Source: Hyaloperonospora brassicae
Lineage: Eukaryota; Oomycota; Peronosporomycetes; Peronosporales; Peronosporaceae
Reading direction: 5' to 3'
Assembly: GCA_947650285.1 (NCBI GenBank)
Contig: CANTFL010001427.1
Location: 112,422 to 176,421 of the forward strand
Length of the DNA: 64,000 nt
In this document: in pieces, positions 20,915 through 34,000 of the stretch
How the letters are laid out: each line of letters starts with the position of its first letter
How positions within the stretch are numbered: the first letter of the stretch is position 1
Notes under the pieces: model-generated
Told to the model about the DNA's origin: nothing
The model's database searches: none
The model's input: the letters and a program-made list of their open reading frames with translations, nothing else
Made by a program: the position numbers and the translations under genes

Positions 20915-21880
20915 ATAATAGACTGCATTCTATGTTGATGAAAAGAAGTATGTACGAGACACTTTGCAGTGATAATACTTTTGGTGGGCAATCATACAGC
21001 CGATGGTCACAAGCAGTATGTTGAAAACTTTTGTCGAATCGTATCAACAAAGGTATACTTCCATTATATATACCTGCTTAAGACAATAGATTTTTGCGCT
21101 TGATCTACAAATAAATAGTTCACACGCTGACAACTAGTCAACGTCAATGTCGTTACAATTGAGTCACCCCTTCGGGGTGTCACATCGTCAGTCGTCAGTT
21201 ATGTTAACGCATTTTATGCCGTCCTTTTCGTGTCTGCAAAGAATCAGGATATGCAATTTTTACTCTTATTAATGGTTTTTGTTTGCTGATAAAATGATTT
21301 CATTTCTTCTAAAGAAATAAGGATAGAGAGATGAGACTGTACCACATCCAAATGGCATACAAATCTCACATGTCACAGTAATAGAGAGAAACAGACTGTC
21401 GATTCTTAGTATTATGGTGTACAAGACGTCTGGAATGTCTATATACAGGTAAAAAACGCCGGTGCCGACTGATCCGGTGGTTGTACGCGACTTACCGCTT
21501 TGTGTGATGCTTCAGCTGGTGGAATAGTAACTAGCTCAATGCATTGAATGAAACGAATCCCGTCCACCGTTTTTTGTAGCACTCTGCGCTCCCTCTTTGC
21601 TTACGATTTTAATCGCCGCATACATTGAAGTTTAATCGCTTGATTACATCTCTTCACCGCGACATTTTTGCCCTCGTGAACAGCCCTATTTCGCTGTACT
21701 CAGAGGTTCGTGACGTATACTGAACATAATACCACCAAATACGCTTCCACTTACAGTTGTACGCCAACATAGTGTCCATAAACGCGTTCTGCCACCTCCA
21801 TGTAATAAGCGGAGTAAACTACGGGAGTTTCCGTGCCATACAAAAACTTTCATACTGCTGCATGCTGTTGTGTGTCCCCA
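20915..21880. other. Intergenic, nothing recognised
   Basis: No ORF or known repeat. A small hairpin (CACCCC-TTC-GGGGTG at about 21166-21180) is noted but has no supported role. Confidence 0.45.
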
Positions 21881-22316
21881 TGTAACGGTGCACCGGCAAC
21901 TACGTACTGGTCTACACGTACAGAGTTAACTCTCGCTAACAACAGTGAATGCCAGTGACCTGCTGGGTATATGCACTATAAAGAGGAAGGGTAAACGATT
22001 AAGACAACGACTACGATCATATTAAAAGTAAAACTGTTATTTTATATAATTCAGTACAATATCTCCTATTTGTTATTTCGTCCGAACTTAATTATAGTAT
22101 ACCTAAACGTATAATGACGTCTACTCATTATCCGTTGCGCGCGTCTAGCATCGATTGGTGAATTGATATATACATAAAATGAAGCAATGAGTAGACGTTT
22201 AAGTCATCTCAACAATATCGCGATTAAAAATAACACAGCTAAAAATGGCAACGTCATATTCTATATTGCCATTTATCTCCTCATGGTAATTTCATGAAAC
22301 GGGCTACCTTGTAACA
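21881..22316 (-). repeat. Solo LTR, family A
   Basis: On the + strand it runs TGTAACGGTG to CTTGTAACA, with the reverse of the conserved core at about 22125-22160. Flanks CCCCA and CCACA may be a decayed 5-bp duplication (4 of 5). Confidence 0.82.
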
Positions 22317-22639
22317 CCACATTAGACCTGTCCAGAAGATGATGAGTTTCTGCTAACAACTTTAAAATCGGACGTTTCCAAAGATGTATTTAGTGTCTTT
22401 CCGCCCGCTACGGACCAATAATTTTCGACAGCAGTTATTGTGTTTCCGTCCAGGTCTGTACAAATTGATCTGATGAAGCACCATTCGATAGTTTACCCAC
22501 ACTTGGTATTAGGTAAATTTATAGCGGTGACTTCACTACAACTTCGGTGTCTGTTCAAGAGGCGCAAAGTGCCTTTCCATTTCGTTCCACTGATTGGTAC
22601 AACCGCTAAATTAGTCCTGTAAACCATTCACCAAGTTCC
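22317..22639. other. Spacer, nothing recognised
   Basis: One 60-codon + strand frame (22440-22622) has no recognisable motif. Confidence 0.45.
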
Positions 22640-23215
22640 CGTTTGGCTCGCTTGTAAGGTTGTCGTTTAGGATGCTAAAGAACGTATAGATTCAATGTAG
22701 TTAGTGGACCAGCCACAAAAGTCCGTAAATGGCTAGATTTGCCTCTACAACAAGTTCATGGTCCCGTTGAGCTTGATTGTAGGGGGAAAACTGTGAAACG
22801 GATCTAGCACCGATAATAGCCCACAGAAAGGGTTTCTGCTCAACGAGCAAGCTAGTTCTTAACAAGAACCGGGCTCTACGAGTCAACAAGGTTAAGAATT
22901 AATGCCCTTCTTTTTGAGATTAAGCGTGTCAATAGTTCAACAGCACAGAAAGCTCAAAGTCGACGCCTTTGCAAGGCCTGAATGTTCTTTACTAGACCTG
23001 AAACACTTTAGCAAGGCACGTGTCTCTAATCAGATCAATAAAAGAAATGAACTTTCTTTTGCTTTGATGTGAAAGGAAAGCCTGGTCTAAACGTACCCCA
23101 TCTTGACACTTATTCTCTACATTAAAACCCTTCAACGATCTTGTATTTGGTAGCCGACGCATGTCAGCCCCCAACAACTGATAATGTATTCTAATATAAC
23201 TTATCATGGGACCCA
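22640..23215 (-). repeat. Decayed family E LTR
   Basis: Diverged matches to the family E LTR occur in the right order: CTCAACGAGCAA, CTACGAGTCAACAAG, CAGCACAGAAAGCTCA, CAAGGCACGTGTCT, TTCTAATATAACTT. Ends are approximate and no duplication is visible. It abuts the 3' end of A2 and may have truncated it. Confidence 0.6.
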
Positions 23216-23224
23216 ATCGTATCC

Positions 23225-25735
23225 CTATGGAGAACCACCCATGTTATGTCGGTTACCAATCTCCATGCAGCCCGTCACAGAATGATTTATACGTACTGAC
23301 AAGAGTGCGTAGCCTGACATCACATACCACCGTGCGAGTCCACCAATGGATGTGGTGGAGACCGGAAGCCCAGATCTGACGCAGTCGTTGGATCTGATAA
23401 TAGTGATCGACAAAATGAGCGCTTCCTCTGCTACTTTGGGATGATATAGATTACGATGACAACACGCGCCTTGAGTTGCTGGAGAAAGGGCAATGCCACC
23501 GTGTCGATTGTGCGGATGGCGAGCGCAGCCTGCGTTTTCCCAACTGCAGAACGAAACGGAAATTTTCTGCTTGCGCGACATACTAGAATTTGTTTGTCGC
23601 GAGATTTTGTCGGTACAAAAACGAGCTAGAGATATTGATATGCGACTGAAAGATTCTGCCGGGGGTTCATGAGCGTTCTGGATGTCTCCGCTATCAGAAG
23701 ATGCCGCAAAAAGATGATGCTGAAGAACACGACTAACATGAAACGTAAAAATTGTCCCCATCCTATGAGTCAACTCGATTGTGTGTGCATTGACCTGGTG
23801 ATGCCTTACATAAAACAGACCGATGTATTTTGGAAGTAGTTTAATACTGCCGACATTCGTGACACCATGTCTTGATAATTTTAATCGTATACAGCAGTAA
23901 TAGGATATCAAATTGATCGAAAGAGCGTTTGCTCTCCCATTCTTAACAGCGTTCCACTTCGGTCGGTCCATTGCAATAGCGATGGAGTCCTGCACTAAGC
24001 CCCCCACTGATTATCGGATCAGCCGAGATTCCTCGGCTGGCACTAATAGGTTTGTATTTGTGCTCTCAAGGAACTTGCTAAGAGGTCTTCCTCTTTATCA
24101 AAAAGGGAGATGACATCCTCGCTGGTACTGTCATTGGAGATGCTGAATTAACCAGAATCGTCATTACCTTCTGCAAGATAGATAGCGGAGTAGCGGTAAC
24201 TTATGTTGATGTCTTTTTTGATGTCGTCCTGGTCGACATCGGCATCGTACGTGACGACGTAAGAGACGAAATGTAAGGAGCGAGATCTTAAATTCGTTTT
24301 GATCGAGCTATTCCATCCGTTCTCGAACTTGAGTCTTAACATTTACGGGCAGGAACGAGTCGATGGCACAATCCATTTATGAAATACGGTGTATGCGTTG
24401 TGGACACATGCAACGAGTTGTTGATCAAACGCTACCATTGGGAAAAAGTCACTCTAACTCATAAAACGAGTGGAATCATCCTTTAGGAATTTCCTCAAGG
24501 GTGCGATTGGCACGTTCCGTCTGAACGTCTATTTTCTGATGGTGCAAATGTTAAATCATCAAGATGTTCCGAGTGTATGGGACGCGGACTACCAGATCCG
24601 CCGTAAATTGAGGTTCAGGTTCAGAGACGTGTTCACGGAGTTACCCATGGAGTCGAAACACCTGTCGATGAAGGCACGAATATAGACGTGTGTTGTGATC
24701 GACTCGAGGACTGTAGCAAGATGTATTATCTTACTGAACCGTTCAACGAACACAAGAACATCATTATTCTTACGATAGGATTCGGGGAAACCAACGACGA
24801 AGTTCATTTAGGCGGACAACGAGATAACTGCCGGAACAGGCGGAGGCTGTAAAGTTGCAATAAAAAAGGACTTGAATTTACCACATAACTTACCTCGCAA
24901 GAACTTACGTATTTGCTAAAACCTGATACTAGAAGGACCATCAAAAGTAACGACTTACCGTAGGATTGATTTATTACCGACCACGATTCTAATATGTTGT
25001 ACAATCGTGACACTCATAGATGCTGCGCAATCGCAAATCATCATGAGTGGGAACGATGACACGAGATGTGTTGACGGCAAAGACGACAGAGTGCACCAAC
25101 CCGTTGCAAAACGTATACTGATCGAACGAGAAACAGTATAGCGCCGGTAAATCGTATCTATAAATTTACGTGATGAATTATTGAGGTGATCGATCAAATA
25201 AAATGGATCCTTTGTCGAATAATTTCACGTCTTCAAGCAGTGTAAGAGATGGAACACTAGCAAAAAGTTATGATACAGTGTATTTGTCCGCACTGTAAGT
25301 ATGCGCAGCCGGATCGATATCGTGTCGGTGATATAGACCATTATCGAGGATATTAAGTCTTCATTTACTGTATTTAAATGAGACGTTATACTCCGTGATG
25401 AAAGACAGCCACCTTGCCATTATTTGCGAGAGACGGGGACTGTTCACGGTCGTTCGTAATGACGCACGGTCCATATACAAAACGAACGGTCTGATTCCGA
25501 GAAGATAAACACCAAACCTAGCCAGTGCATATTCAATGGCAAGCAGTTCCATGTCATGCACTAGATAAGCATGCTCAGCTGCTTGCATCTGACGCGACTT
25601 ATAGCAATCGACGCGCCCTGCGCCGTCTGTATTCAATCGTATTGACGAAAAGGAGATTGTGTAAGCGATGGCGTCACAGATCACATGGAATGGTCTGTCC
25701 TTGTCTGCAATCGCGGATGTGGTTGATTGCATCAT
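23225..25735 (-). pseudogene. Decayed RNase H, integrase and tail of A2
   Basis: RNase H traces (YMDRASLRTTVNSPRLSQ) lie at 25361-25735. The integrase core trace (MNFVVGFPESYRKNNDVLVF) starts at about 24807. The linker trace (VVTYDADVDQDDIKKDI) is at about 24200-24270, and the tail (LLPKYIGLFYVRHHQVNAHT) falls in 23225-24007. Many stops and frameshifts; no function is expected. Confidence 0.8.
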
Positions 25736-25998
25736 GATCTGCTTGGCAACCTAGAATGGACGCTATCAGTCAGCTTTCCATGACCACTTCACATCTTTCT
25801 TGAGCACGCAAGAAAGATGCACTGTCATCTCGGCGTAATTACGCGAGCAATCCTGCAAGTACGCCGCTAGCCCAATGAACTTACGAATTACCTTGACATC
25901 GACTAGTACATGCCTGTCGGTGATCGCATTGATGTTCTTAAATACAGGTCTACGCCGTGCTTACCCACAATAAAGCTAAGAATCGAAGTTGTGCTTAC

Positions 25999-26817
25999 CG
26001 CGAATATACACTACTTGATGTTGGCGTACAACTTATGCTTGCGCATAAGTTGAAGAACCTGACGAACGTGAGTTCTGTGAACTTCAACGTCCGTCTTTCC
26101 GTCCATAGCCCGGGTATGGACGAACACATCGTCGAAGTAACTCGGTGCGAAGTCTCGCACCGGTCTCAACAGATTTGTAACACATCTGTTGAATGTTGCA
26201 GGGGCATTGCTCATCCCCTGTGGCATAACTAGCCACTCCCACAGCATCCCGCAGGGGGTACTCACTGCCGTGAACGGGATGTCCCGTTCACGCATCAGGA
26301 TCTGATAGAATCTATCCATCAGATCCATGGACGAAAAGATGGTACTCTTTGACATACCATCTATGATTACGTCCTTCCTCGGTATCGGCGTCTGAGCCGG
26401 TACCGTTGCAGCGTTCAACTTGTTGAATGCGTGCACTATCCGCCACCTTCCTGTGGCTTTTCGCACACAGAAGGTCGGAGAGCTGTGAGGGGATGTTGAT
26501 TCCCTCACATGGCCCGCTGCTAAGCGATCGGCAAAGAACTTGTCGATCGCTAGTACTTGTTCACGAGGCAGTGGCCACTGCTTCATGACACAGTACTTCG
26601 AGCCCGGTTTGAGCTCGATCTCGTGTCGAGTGCCGTTGTCCTTAGGCAACTCGCATGGCACGGATTCAGGGAACACATCCCTGAATTCGATCAAATCCTT
26701 ATACAAAGGATTTGCCTGAAGTGACTCCCAAGATTGAGACGTGTATCGCTCAATCCGAGTCTTCTAATCGAGGACACTTTCGTCCATCGATGAGCTGCTG
26801 AGAACCCGTTCGTTCTC
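25999..26817 (-). other. A2 tract nearly identical to A1 RT (possible conversion tract)
   Basis: About 820 bp matches A1 15680-16495 almost perfectly, giving a 231-aa RT frame that differs by one residue (Val for Ala). It lacks the A1 T5 frameshift. Identity collapses abruptly on both sides (at about 25998 and 26818). It shares the A1 stop codons at the TAG before RT and at the TAG after LYANIK. Confidence 0.85.
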
Positions 26818-27289
26818 GGAAAATATTATTGCCTAAAACATCAGTGACGTACTGGTTCGCTGTGGTGAGTATGCAGACCTGCTTTACTTTTTCACTACAC
26901 ATATCACAAAAGAATCGTATCGATTCTAACGCCGGTATATAACTTATCTCCGAAGTTAACTTCAAAGTAACAATCAGATCAAGCGTATAAGCGCGTACGC
27001 TTGATCCGTAATTGACCAAGGCGTTCAACGTCTCGGTTTTCTTTCATAAACTCGTTTCCGCAGGCTTCTGAGAACTCAACTGCTCAAATTGCTGAGAGCC
27101 CAATCTCTCAGCAATTATCGCTTAAGAAATACCTTCATCAAGCACGTGAAGACTTAACTTTCAACGTCTTTTGACTTTAGCTGTGCAACACCAGTCAGGC
27201 ACCGGTCCTCTACGGTCTACTCTTCAGTCGACCGCCGATTCCAGTGCTGTCCGTTCTATACAACAGGTTTGTTCTTTCTATAACGTTGC

Positions 27290-27680
27290 CCACTAGGCAT
27301 ACATCCATATCCCGGTCCACTCGACTTGTTCGAGTGGTGGACTTTCGGCGCAGCCTGTACTTCTGTACAGCCGCCGGGAGCTTGCTCCACAGTGTAGTGA
27401 TCAACTACACTGTGATCTTAAGCAGTCGTGCTAACGGCCGGACCGCAAGTGAGGCCATCGCACTCACTCGCAGAACATCCACACGCTTGTGGACGCTCCA
27501 AGATGTTCATCAGATGGCCATCTGATGAACAAGCAGCAGGCATCATCACGGATCGATGCTGCCAGCTCACCCTTGGCTCGTACTTTCTGATCCAGGGTGA
27601 TCCCAGGATGACATCAAATATGTCATCCAGGTTGAGTACGATGAAGTCGTCATCGCACTGCTCACCCTCTAGCGTGTATT
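27290..27680 (-). other. Second A2 tract nearly identical to A1 (protease end)
   Basis: 27361-27680 is almost identical to A1 about 14830-15150, including the shared TAA (27418-27420) and the 26-bp palindrome. 27290-27360 is slightly less similar. The stretch between the two tracts (26818-27290) is clearly decayed. Confidence 0.8.
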
Positions 27681-27689
27681 GAATTAAAA

Positions 27690-29130
27690 CTACTTACTTC
27701 TTCACTACTATCGATGCGCCTGGAGTAAGGCGAACCGTCATCTTTGAAAAAGGGATGCCGCACTCAACGAAACAAAGAGTGCGATCCTTTATCATATGAC
27801 ATCCAGTAAAATAGTTTGCCGCCCAACATTCGGCCAGGTCACGAAATGACAAGTCTTTTGTCGCTCCATGGTTAATTTTATCGGGCAAAGCTATATCACC
27901 TGGTGCAAAGACACACAATAATTGTGAAATTGGAGCAATATTTATCAAGGTATCTGCAAATTCTCCAGAGGTTCCTATATCAGTATGGAACTTCGCCTCT
28001 ACTAACCCCTACCGTTAAATGGCGGTCCGCCTCGCTGTTGCGACCTTTAAAAAAAGTCGAGATTATATCCAATGTTCCCTGGCAAAGAAACTATCGTTTC
28101 GCTTAGTGTCGTGAGGCGCTGAGAGCGGGAAGCTATAATAATGTGCTTAGTGGTCTAGTTTGCTGACAACACTTGTACTTTGAAATCGCTGGTTTTATAG
28201 AGCGAGGTTTCTCTCTGTACTATGAAATCGCTTGATTTCGAAGAGCGATGCCAGTTGGTTCTGGGCCTCCAATTTCTTGTCATCTCGGTGGCCGATAAGA
28301 GTTTGAACTATCTTGAGTCTACCTCATACTCGTATCCTTCTGTTCCACAGCTGAATATCTCGTTGAAGCGTATCCGCCTTAAAGCCAAACAGTTGGCTAC
28401 TAACGGGACCATCTGCGAATCCCTGATTGTACACAATAATTAACACGTGTACATTGACCGGTTTGGTCTTTAAGCTACTCGCGAGGAGTCGTATACGTTA
28501 GCGTACATGTGTACATCACGCTATCGTGATCGACTTTACGGAGCTCGAACCGAGTCTTAAACTAAGTCCGTGACGGCATAAAATTGGTCTGACCTGGGGC
28601 TAAAAAAGATTTGAACGACCCAAACACATATAGGTCGTGCAGCTTAAGCGCCAAGACCCATGTTTTGGAACGTCCGGCCAAGTGGAATTTATCAATGTTA
28701 GTTGTATTTGTTTGTCGTCAGTACGACAAGCCTTTATGGCTTCGTCTAGCTCGACGCACCATAATAATAAGAAGTCTTTCTCGACTCCTCTCCTCTGTAC
28801 TTTGAGAGATAAGCTCTCATGGTTTCGGGTCGGCGTGGCGTGCATGCTTCGTCCCAAGAACAGCAGAATAAGCCTTCTATGATCTAAATAGCTCGAACTG
28901 GTGAGAGCCTTGCTGCTGAGACAAGGCTAGATTTTTTAGCGCCGCGTCATGTTTGTGAAAATTTGAAGTGAAGGACGGCGGAATTCTGTTGGTCCTTGTC
29001 TAGTGTGTACAAAATGGTAAACCAACATTCCAACCCACTGTCGAACTCTTTATATCGACTGCGCTCCCTTCGAGGTCACGCGAATAAGATTAGTTTTCGC
29101 GCGTGGCATGAAAGCTGACGCCGTCGTCGT
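27690..29130 (-). pseudogene. Decayed protease start and gag of A2
   Basis: Scattered matches to A1 gag and protease on the reverse strand (for example VQRRGVEKDFLLLWCVELDEAI at 28600-28857, matching VEIDSLLLWFVEIDRAL of A1). No intact frame remains. Confidence 0.7.
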
Positions 29131-29187
29131 CAAACTAGTTTATAACAGGAGAGAACTTCCTTGGAAAGACTACAAGGTGCCGGCATG

Positions 29188-29690
29188 TGTACCGCGGAAA
29201 TGGGTATTACGAACTGGCAAAATTTAGCAGCAACCTCTTACTGAGGGCAGTTAGAACTAGTGCCCTGTACACAATACGCGTTCATAGGACGACTTGATTC
29301 CAAAAACTAATCTTCGTACAAGGAAATAATACTGTATTAACTTTTTTATGTCCTAAATGTGTGTTATCCTATTATTCCTAACCCAACTCCATTGATACCA
29401 AAACATGTATGGTGACGTCAACTCACCACCCATTTTGCCTCCGTAGCAGCTATTATTAAATAGATATTGATGATGGTGGTCCAGAAGAGAGCCTTGAAGT
29501 GAATGAAGTAAAACCAGAAGTAAATTGTATTCATTGAGTCCGTATCGTTTCCTACCGTTAGTATGCTTTATCATCAATACGACTATTGCTCGCTCACTTT
29601 CTTAATGCTGTTATCGCGCTCTGTCACATCTACATTTCCGAAAGTGACTCATCATTGAAGGATCGTCGTTTTACTGACAAGAGGGAAAGT
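29188..29690 (-). repeat. Decayed family A LTR (5' LTR of A2)
   Basis: It starts TGTACCGCGG next to a decayed primer site and contains the reverse core (CTCACCACCCATTTTGCC at about 29423-29441). The right boundary is approximate. Confidence 0.6.
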
Positions 29691-29984
29691 CATGGTGAGT
29701 AATTTAAACAATATCCCATACCAAACGTCACAATCACGTGAGTGAGATCATTAGCAAGTATCACCATCCACCACCACTCTCCTTTAGTACACGGGTGTGA
29801 TATTGTGGTTCTCGGAAATGATGGAATCAGAGAAAAACACCGTAGGGACAAAGGTTTGATCCTAAAGTAAAGGGTGACAAGGATGAAAGGGTGACGAAGG
29901 CGACTAAACATTCGTAGGAGAAGACCAATAGCACCTACCAAGTAGAAACTATCTTAAGAAGTACCGATAAAGCCGTACTAAAAC

Positions 29985-30390
29985 GAGTAGACCACGGTCC
30001 CTCATCTGAAGGTCTATTACTCAAGGTAAACCCCGATCCTTCAAGGTGGAGCTTGGGTACCTCAAGGTGGACCTAAGTCCATCAGAATATGCCCCGGTCC
30101 CTACTCTCAAATTTCTGTCCCTCAAGGTGAACCCCGGTCTTTCAAGTTGGGCCTCGGTGCTTCAACGTAGACCCCGGTCCCTCGAGGTAAATTCCAGTTC
30201 TATAAGGCGATCATGGTCACTCAAGATGGACCCCGGTACCTCAAGGGGGACCCGGTCGCTCAAGGTGGATCTTGGTTTTTGGAGTGGACCTCTGTCCTTC
30301 AAGGTTTTCTTTAAGGTGGGCCTCGGTCTCTCATTGTAGGCTTCGATCCTTTAAAGTGAGCCTTGAAACCTGAAGGTGGACGTCGGGTCG
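29985..30390. repeat. Degenerate minisatellite (CTCAAGGTGGACCCCGGTCC-like)
   Basis: About a dozen imperfect copies of a unit containing TCAAGGTGGACC and CCCCGGTCC, with a period of roughly 25-35 bp. It creates a repetitive spurious frame on the + strand. Confidence 0.8.
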
Positions 30391-31039
30391 ATCGAGGTTA
30401 GACTAATTATGTTTAGTCAAATCGGAATTAGGACACGAGGAAAGGATAGAGGATAGAATTTAAAGGATATAACGATATTAAATGCTATTTAACTTGCGAT
30501 ATACTTGGCCCATCTTTGTCGTGATAAGATAAACTTGCATTTAGTATACACGCCTGTTCGAGGAAAGAAATATACTCTGCCTTTTTTTGTGAAGACAGTT
30601 TCGTACCAAGCCGAAGTGCAGGTAGAGCTTCAGTAAGTATTTGGCAAGTGAGTTCATCAAGTAGCAAATCTTCCTTCATTATCCGCTATCGGAAGCGTCA
30701 TCCCAAACTAGCGGTTAAGAAGCCCGGTAAAGACTAGAAGGTTAACAACCCTGTAGTTAAAGAAAGTACAGGAGCGACAAGATACCTATATGATTGGAAC
30801 ATATTTTTACTATCGACCGAGTCGATCGAGCGGCCCCCTACTAGCCCACTGAGTGAAGCATATTCAATCGGAGCTTATAGTCTAACTCTGCCAAGGCAAA
30901 CACATCTCTGTATCCCTCCGAGTATCTTGATCAGTACTAATCTATCAGCCTACGGGTACACAAGGTGAGTCAAAGTCCATACGCGGCAATTGGGCTACCC
31001 CTCCCGTAAGTCTGCAGTCAGGCACAGTGAGATTTTTGG
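30391..31039. other. Spacer, weak 64-codon ORF only
   Basis: A minus-strand ATG frame at 30679-30485 encodes 64 residues of ordinary composition (MKEDLLLDELTCQILTEA...), not recognised. The right part (30950-31039) may be the LTR of the copia relic. Confidence 0.35.
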
Positions 31040-32060
31040 GGCTCAACACGCAGTTTTGAGACCCCACTTCACCCCACAGGCAACGCCGCTTAGCGTTCAA
31101 GATGAAGATCTATGAGGACACCCACGTGGTTGTTCTGACCGAGTACTTTCGTGAAGCCGTTCGCAATCATCTCGTTTGTCGGCTTGTACTTGATCCACAT
31201 CACGCCTGGCTCGATGTTCTCTCTTATAAGTGAATATATACTCCATTGTGCTTCGTTCATGAATAAAAACCTAAGTTCTTGTTCAAAGCGATGTGCCCTT
31301 GCTTGTCTTCGCAGATAATTTTTATTCCAGGTTTATGTCCAAAATCGCGAAGCAAAATTGTAATTAAATCACCTTGGTGTCGCAGATTTTACCGCCATGC
31401 ACTCAGCCTTGGGGCTTGAAGTCGCAACTGTCGGCTGCCGCTACGACTTCCAAAATACAACACTTCATCTAGAGAGACTACGTACCCCGTTTTCGATGTT
31501 CGAAAGTCAAAGTCGTTTGCTCACGATGCGTCCGTAAATCTGATATGCTCTAATAACATTTCCCTGCAAAAACGGTGCTGTAGCGTGCATTCGTCTTCAT
31601 ATAATTGAGGACACGCTGCGTAATTCAGTGCATTTTAGCGTGCCTCTCACGGGTTAAGCCGCTTCTCGCACCGCGTTTATAATGTCCGTACGAGTGGACG
31701 TAGCAATTTATACCAACACGTATTACACGAGACGTACTTTAAACTTTACAGTTGTTCCATATGTCTTGCGCTCGATGAAAAATACCCACTAGCAAACGAT
31801 AGCCTTTTTATCTTAGGAAATTTTATTGATCTTCCATGTATGATGAACGCCGGTGACTCCATCTAGCCTTTCACGGCTTGCAGCCATTCGTCCTTGTGCC
31901 TGATTTGTACTACTTGACCGTATGTAGAACGACTCTCACCGTCATCTTTAGCACTAAAGCAGTGCATTGCACCTGGATCACCATCGAAGTCGGCAAGGTT
32001 CGATTGGTCCCGATGCAAATTGCATATGCACGCATCACCATCTATCACTAGATATAATGC
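31040..32060 (-). pseudogene. Ty1/copia polyprotein relic
   Basis: On the reverse strand, three copia landmarks occur in order: the start of RT (STYGQVVQIRHKDEWLQAV, 31863-31925, like the EA..S...EWL.AM block), the RNase H motif RQPTVATSSPKAECMA (about 31392-31455, like KQPTVALSSTEAEYMA), and the C-terminal RNase H end (YKPTNEMIANGFTKVLG, about 31141-31206). A purine-rich run (about 31061-31077 reversed) may be the polypurine tract. Multiple stops and frameshifts; most of RT is missing. Confidence 0.8.
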
Positions 32061-32319
32061 TGTATCAATCTATGAGTAGCCCCTTGGTTCACTGCAGCAA
32101 TCCTACTGATCTACATGATATTCTAGTATAGATAGGATACTTATTTTTCTATATATATTGTATCACATAATAATATGTGAAGCTGGCTCACACTGTTAAA
32201 TTATTGGATTTCCGCCACATTAAGGTGGCCCGCTACGAGATGATATGGTTTCCTATCTACCTTCCAGTGGAGCCCATCGGGATCTTGTCTTGGAGCGATT
32301 ACCTCCTGATTGAACTTCA
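32061..32319. other. AT-rich spacer
   Basis: Nothing recognised between the copia relic and the left repeat of element C. Confidence 0.4.
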
Positions 32320-33300
32320 TTGGCACTTCAATTGGACCATAAAAAAACGGCTTTTACCAGGGTCTACCGGTACGAGGCTCGAGATCCGGTAGTTTCCGTA
32401 GATCTACAAAGCTATGTGTGATGGAGCGTGGTCCACGAAACCGCTGATGTAATCTCGTCCATCCACTGGCGCCCAGACGACCGACTATCGAAGAGGTTAT
32501 CTGTTTCCCTTGCTTGATTACTTCCTCATCTTATGTACTTGTCAGTAAAGAGGGATGCAATATCCATGGTGGGATTTTGTCGATTATAAACTCGACCGAG
32601 TTTTGGGGCTGGGGTGATTGCTTGGAATTATTCACAAGAACGCAGGTCCCTTGTAGATATTCTGATATAAGCTACCTGAATCTGAACAAGATCGCTTGTC
32701 CAATATGTAGATCGTGATCCGCTCTACCTTTCGATCACTTGAGCCGTATCGCAATATTAATCATCCTTGCTTTCTTGCTGCGCGCTATCGCGGTTGTTGT
32801 GATAATTGCGAGATTTCTTAGCACACATGACCTAAGCCCTAGGCAAGACAATTTTGTCGACGCGAGACGTAACTCTTGATGTCGTCGGGAGACCAAAACA
32901 GATCCTCAATGAGATATAGCGTGTTTTTTGAAAATATATAAATATGTTAAGTTCATCCTACCGATATGCTACATCAACGATATGGCTTATGTATGCAAAA
33001 ACGCACTCGCCACGCATCGTCTAATAAATTAATCCTTCTCTTGTACATCGTAGGCTTTTAATGTATCTCGAACCTCTGACCGAGTCCATGATCAGATATA
33101 GGATTGGATTCCGGTCTTAGATTGGATCCCCTCTTCGATCCGGTCCCCACTCGTATCGGATCCCTTTTTAAATTGGATCTTCCTCGTATCGGATATACTC
33201 TTAGATCAAATTAGATGGTCGTGGTTCATCCATCTTGACCTCGTATCTCATCCAGGTAACATAACAACTATTCTTCAGTCCCTTTTTTATATCATCTTAC
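32320..33300 (-). repeat. Left terminal repeat of element C
   Basis: Shares ordered blocks with 44320-44859: ACTGGCGCCCAGACGACC (32464-32481), AAGAGGGATGC (32551), ATCGCTTGTCCAATATGTAG (32690) and TTGTACATCGTAGGC (33040). It has about 200 bp extra (about 32745-32940) compared with the right copy. Confidence 0.65.
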
Positions 33301-34000
33301 AAACCAAATTTCCACAATATCTCCATATAACGTTAGCTGGCGGTCAGCGTCGGTATAGCCGTACATCTTCTTCGATAATAATATTTTTATGGTCACTTAA
33401 TCTCTTTCCGTTCCTTTTTCGACATCTGAAACGGAGATGCCAACCCGGTCTTAGCGGCCACGCCCGTCATGCCATTTCCCCAACCACATATATCGATCAC
33501 TACCAGCCATGTATCATAGGTATCCATTCAACTTCATAAAAAAGGAATCATGTTTTCTTCTATCGTAGTCCCTCGGAACTGTATTCGCTATATAAGGCCC
33601 TTCAACCACGGACCGGAGCTTGACGCCACTTAGTCGCCATATTCATCAAACATATCCCCCTTCGAGATATTACTGTAAAGCCGTCTCGCTTATCTTTACC
33701 TCCTGTAAACAATCGTATGGTTTTTGTTCCTGCTATCCTTCTTTGTAGGATTGCATCACCTTAAAATATGTTCGACTAAGACCAATGCGATCAACTTTTA
33801 TAAACAGAGCGTATCATATTAGATCCGCCTCATCCACCAAATCGATACACTGTATCCGTATCAATGTATAAAGAAAAATGGACCATTTACTCGCTCAAAT
33901 CAAGCCTTCCAACCGGATGTCACATCGGCGATCCTATCCACTCCGAAACGATTATCTTCCAATATAGTATTGCGCCTATATTTTTGTAAGATCGTCTCAT
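33301..34000. other. Element C interior, unresolved
   Basis: By position this could be a decayed chromodomain or 3' untranslated part of element C; I could not identify any motif in it. Confidence 0.35.

Larger units (their letters stand above)
23225..29690 (-). mobile_element. Degenerate family A element, copy A2 (mosaic)
   Basis: Reverse-strand remnants follow the normal order from right to left: LTR (29188-29690), gag (about 29120-28000), protease (28000-27440), linker, RT (26706-25999), RNase H (25735-25361), integrase (25200-24590), acidic linker (24342-24148) and tail with chromodomain region (24007-23225). There is no antisense-ORF region or 3' LTR; the left end meets a family E LTR remnant. 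Most of it is heavily decayed, but two tracts are nearly identical to A1. Confidence 0.85.

Noticed and set aside
21160..21185. Hairpin CACCCC-TTC-GGGGTG as a terminator or regulatory RNA
   Set aside because: An isolated 6-bp stem with no gene beside it and no further support.
30046..30339. 97-codon plus-strand frame with LKVDLG-like repeats
   Set aside because: Produced by the degenerate minisatellite at 29985-30390.
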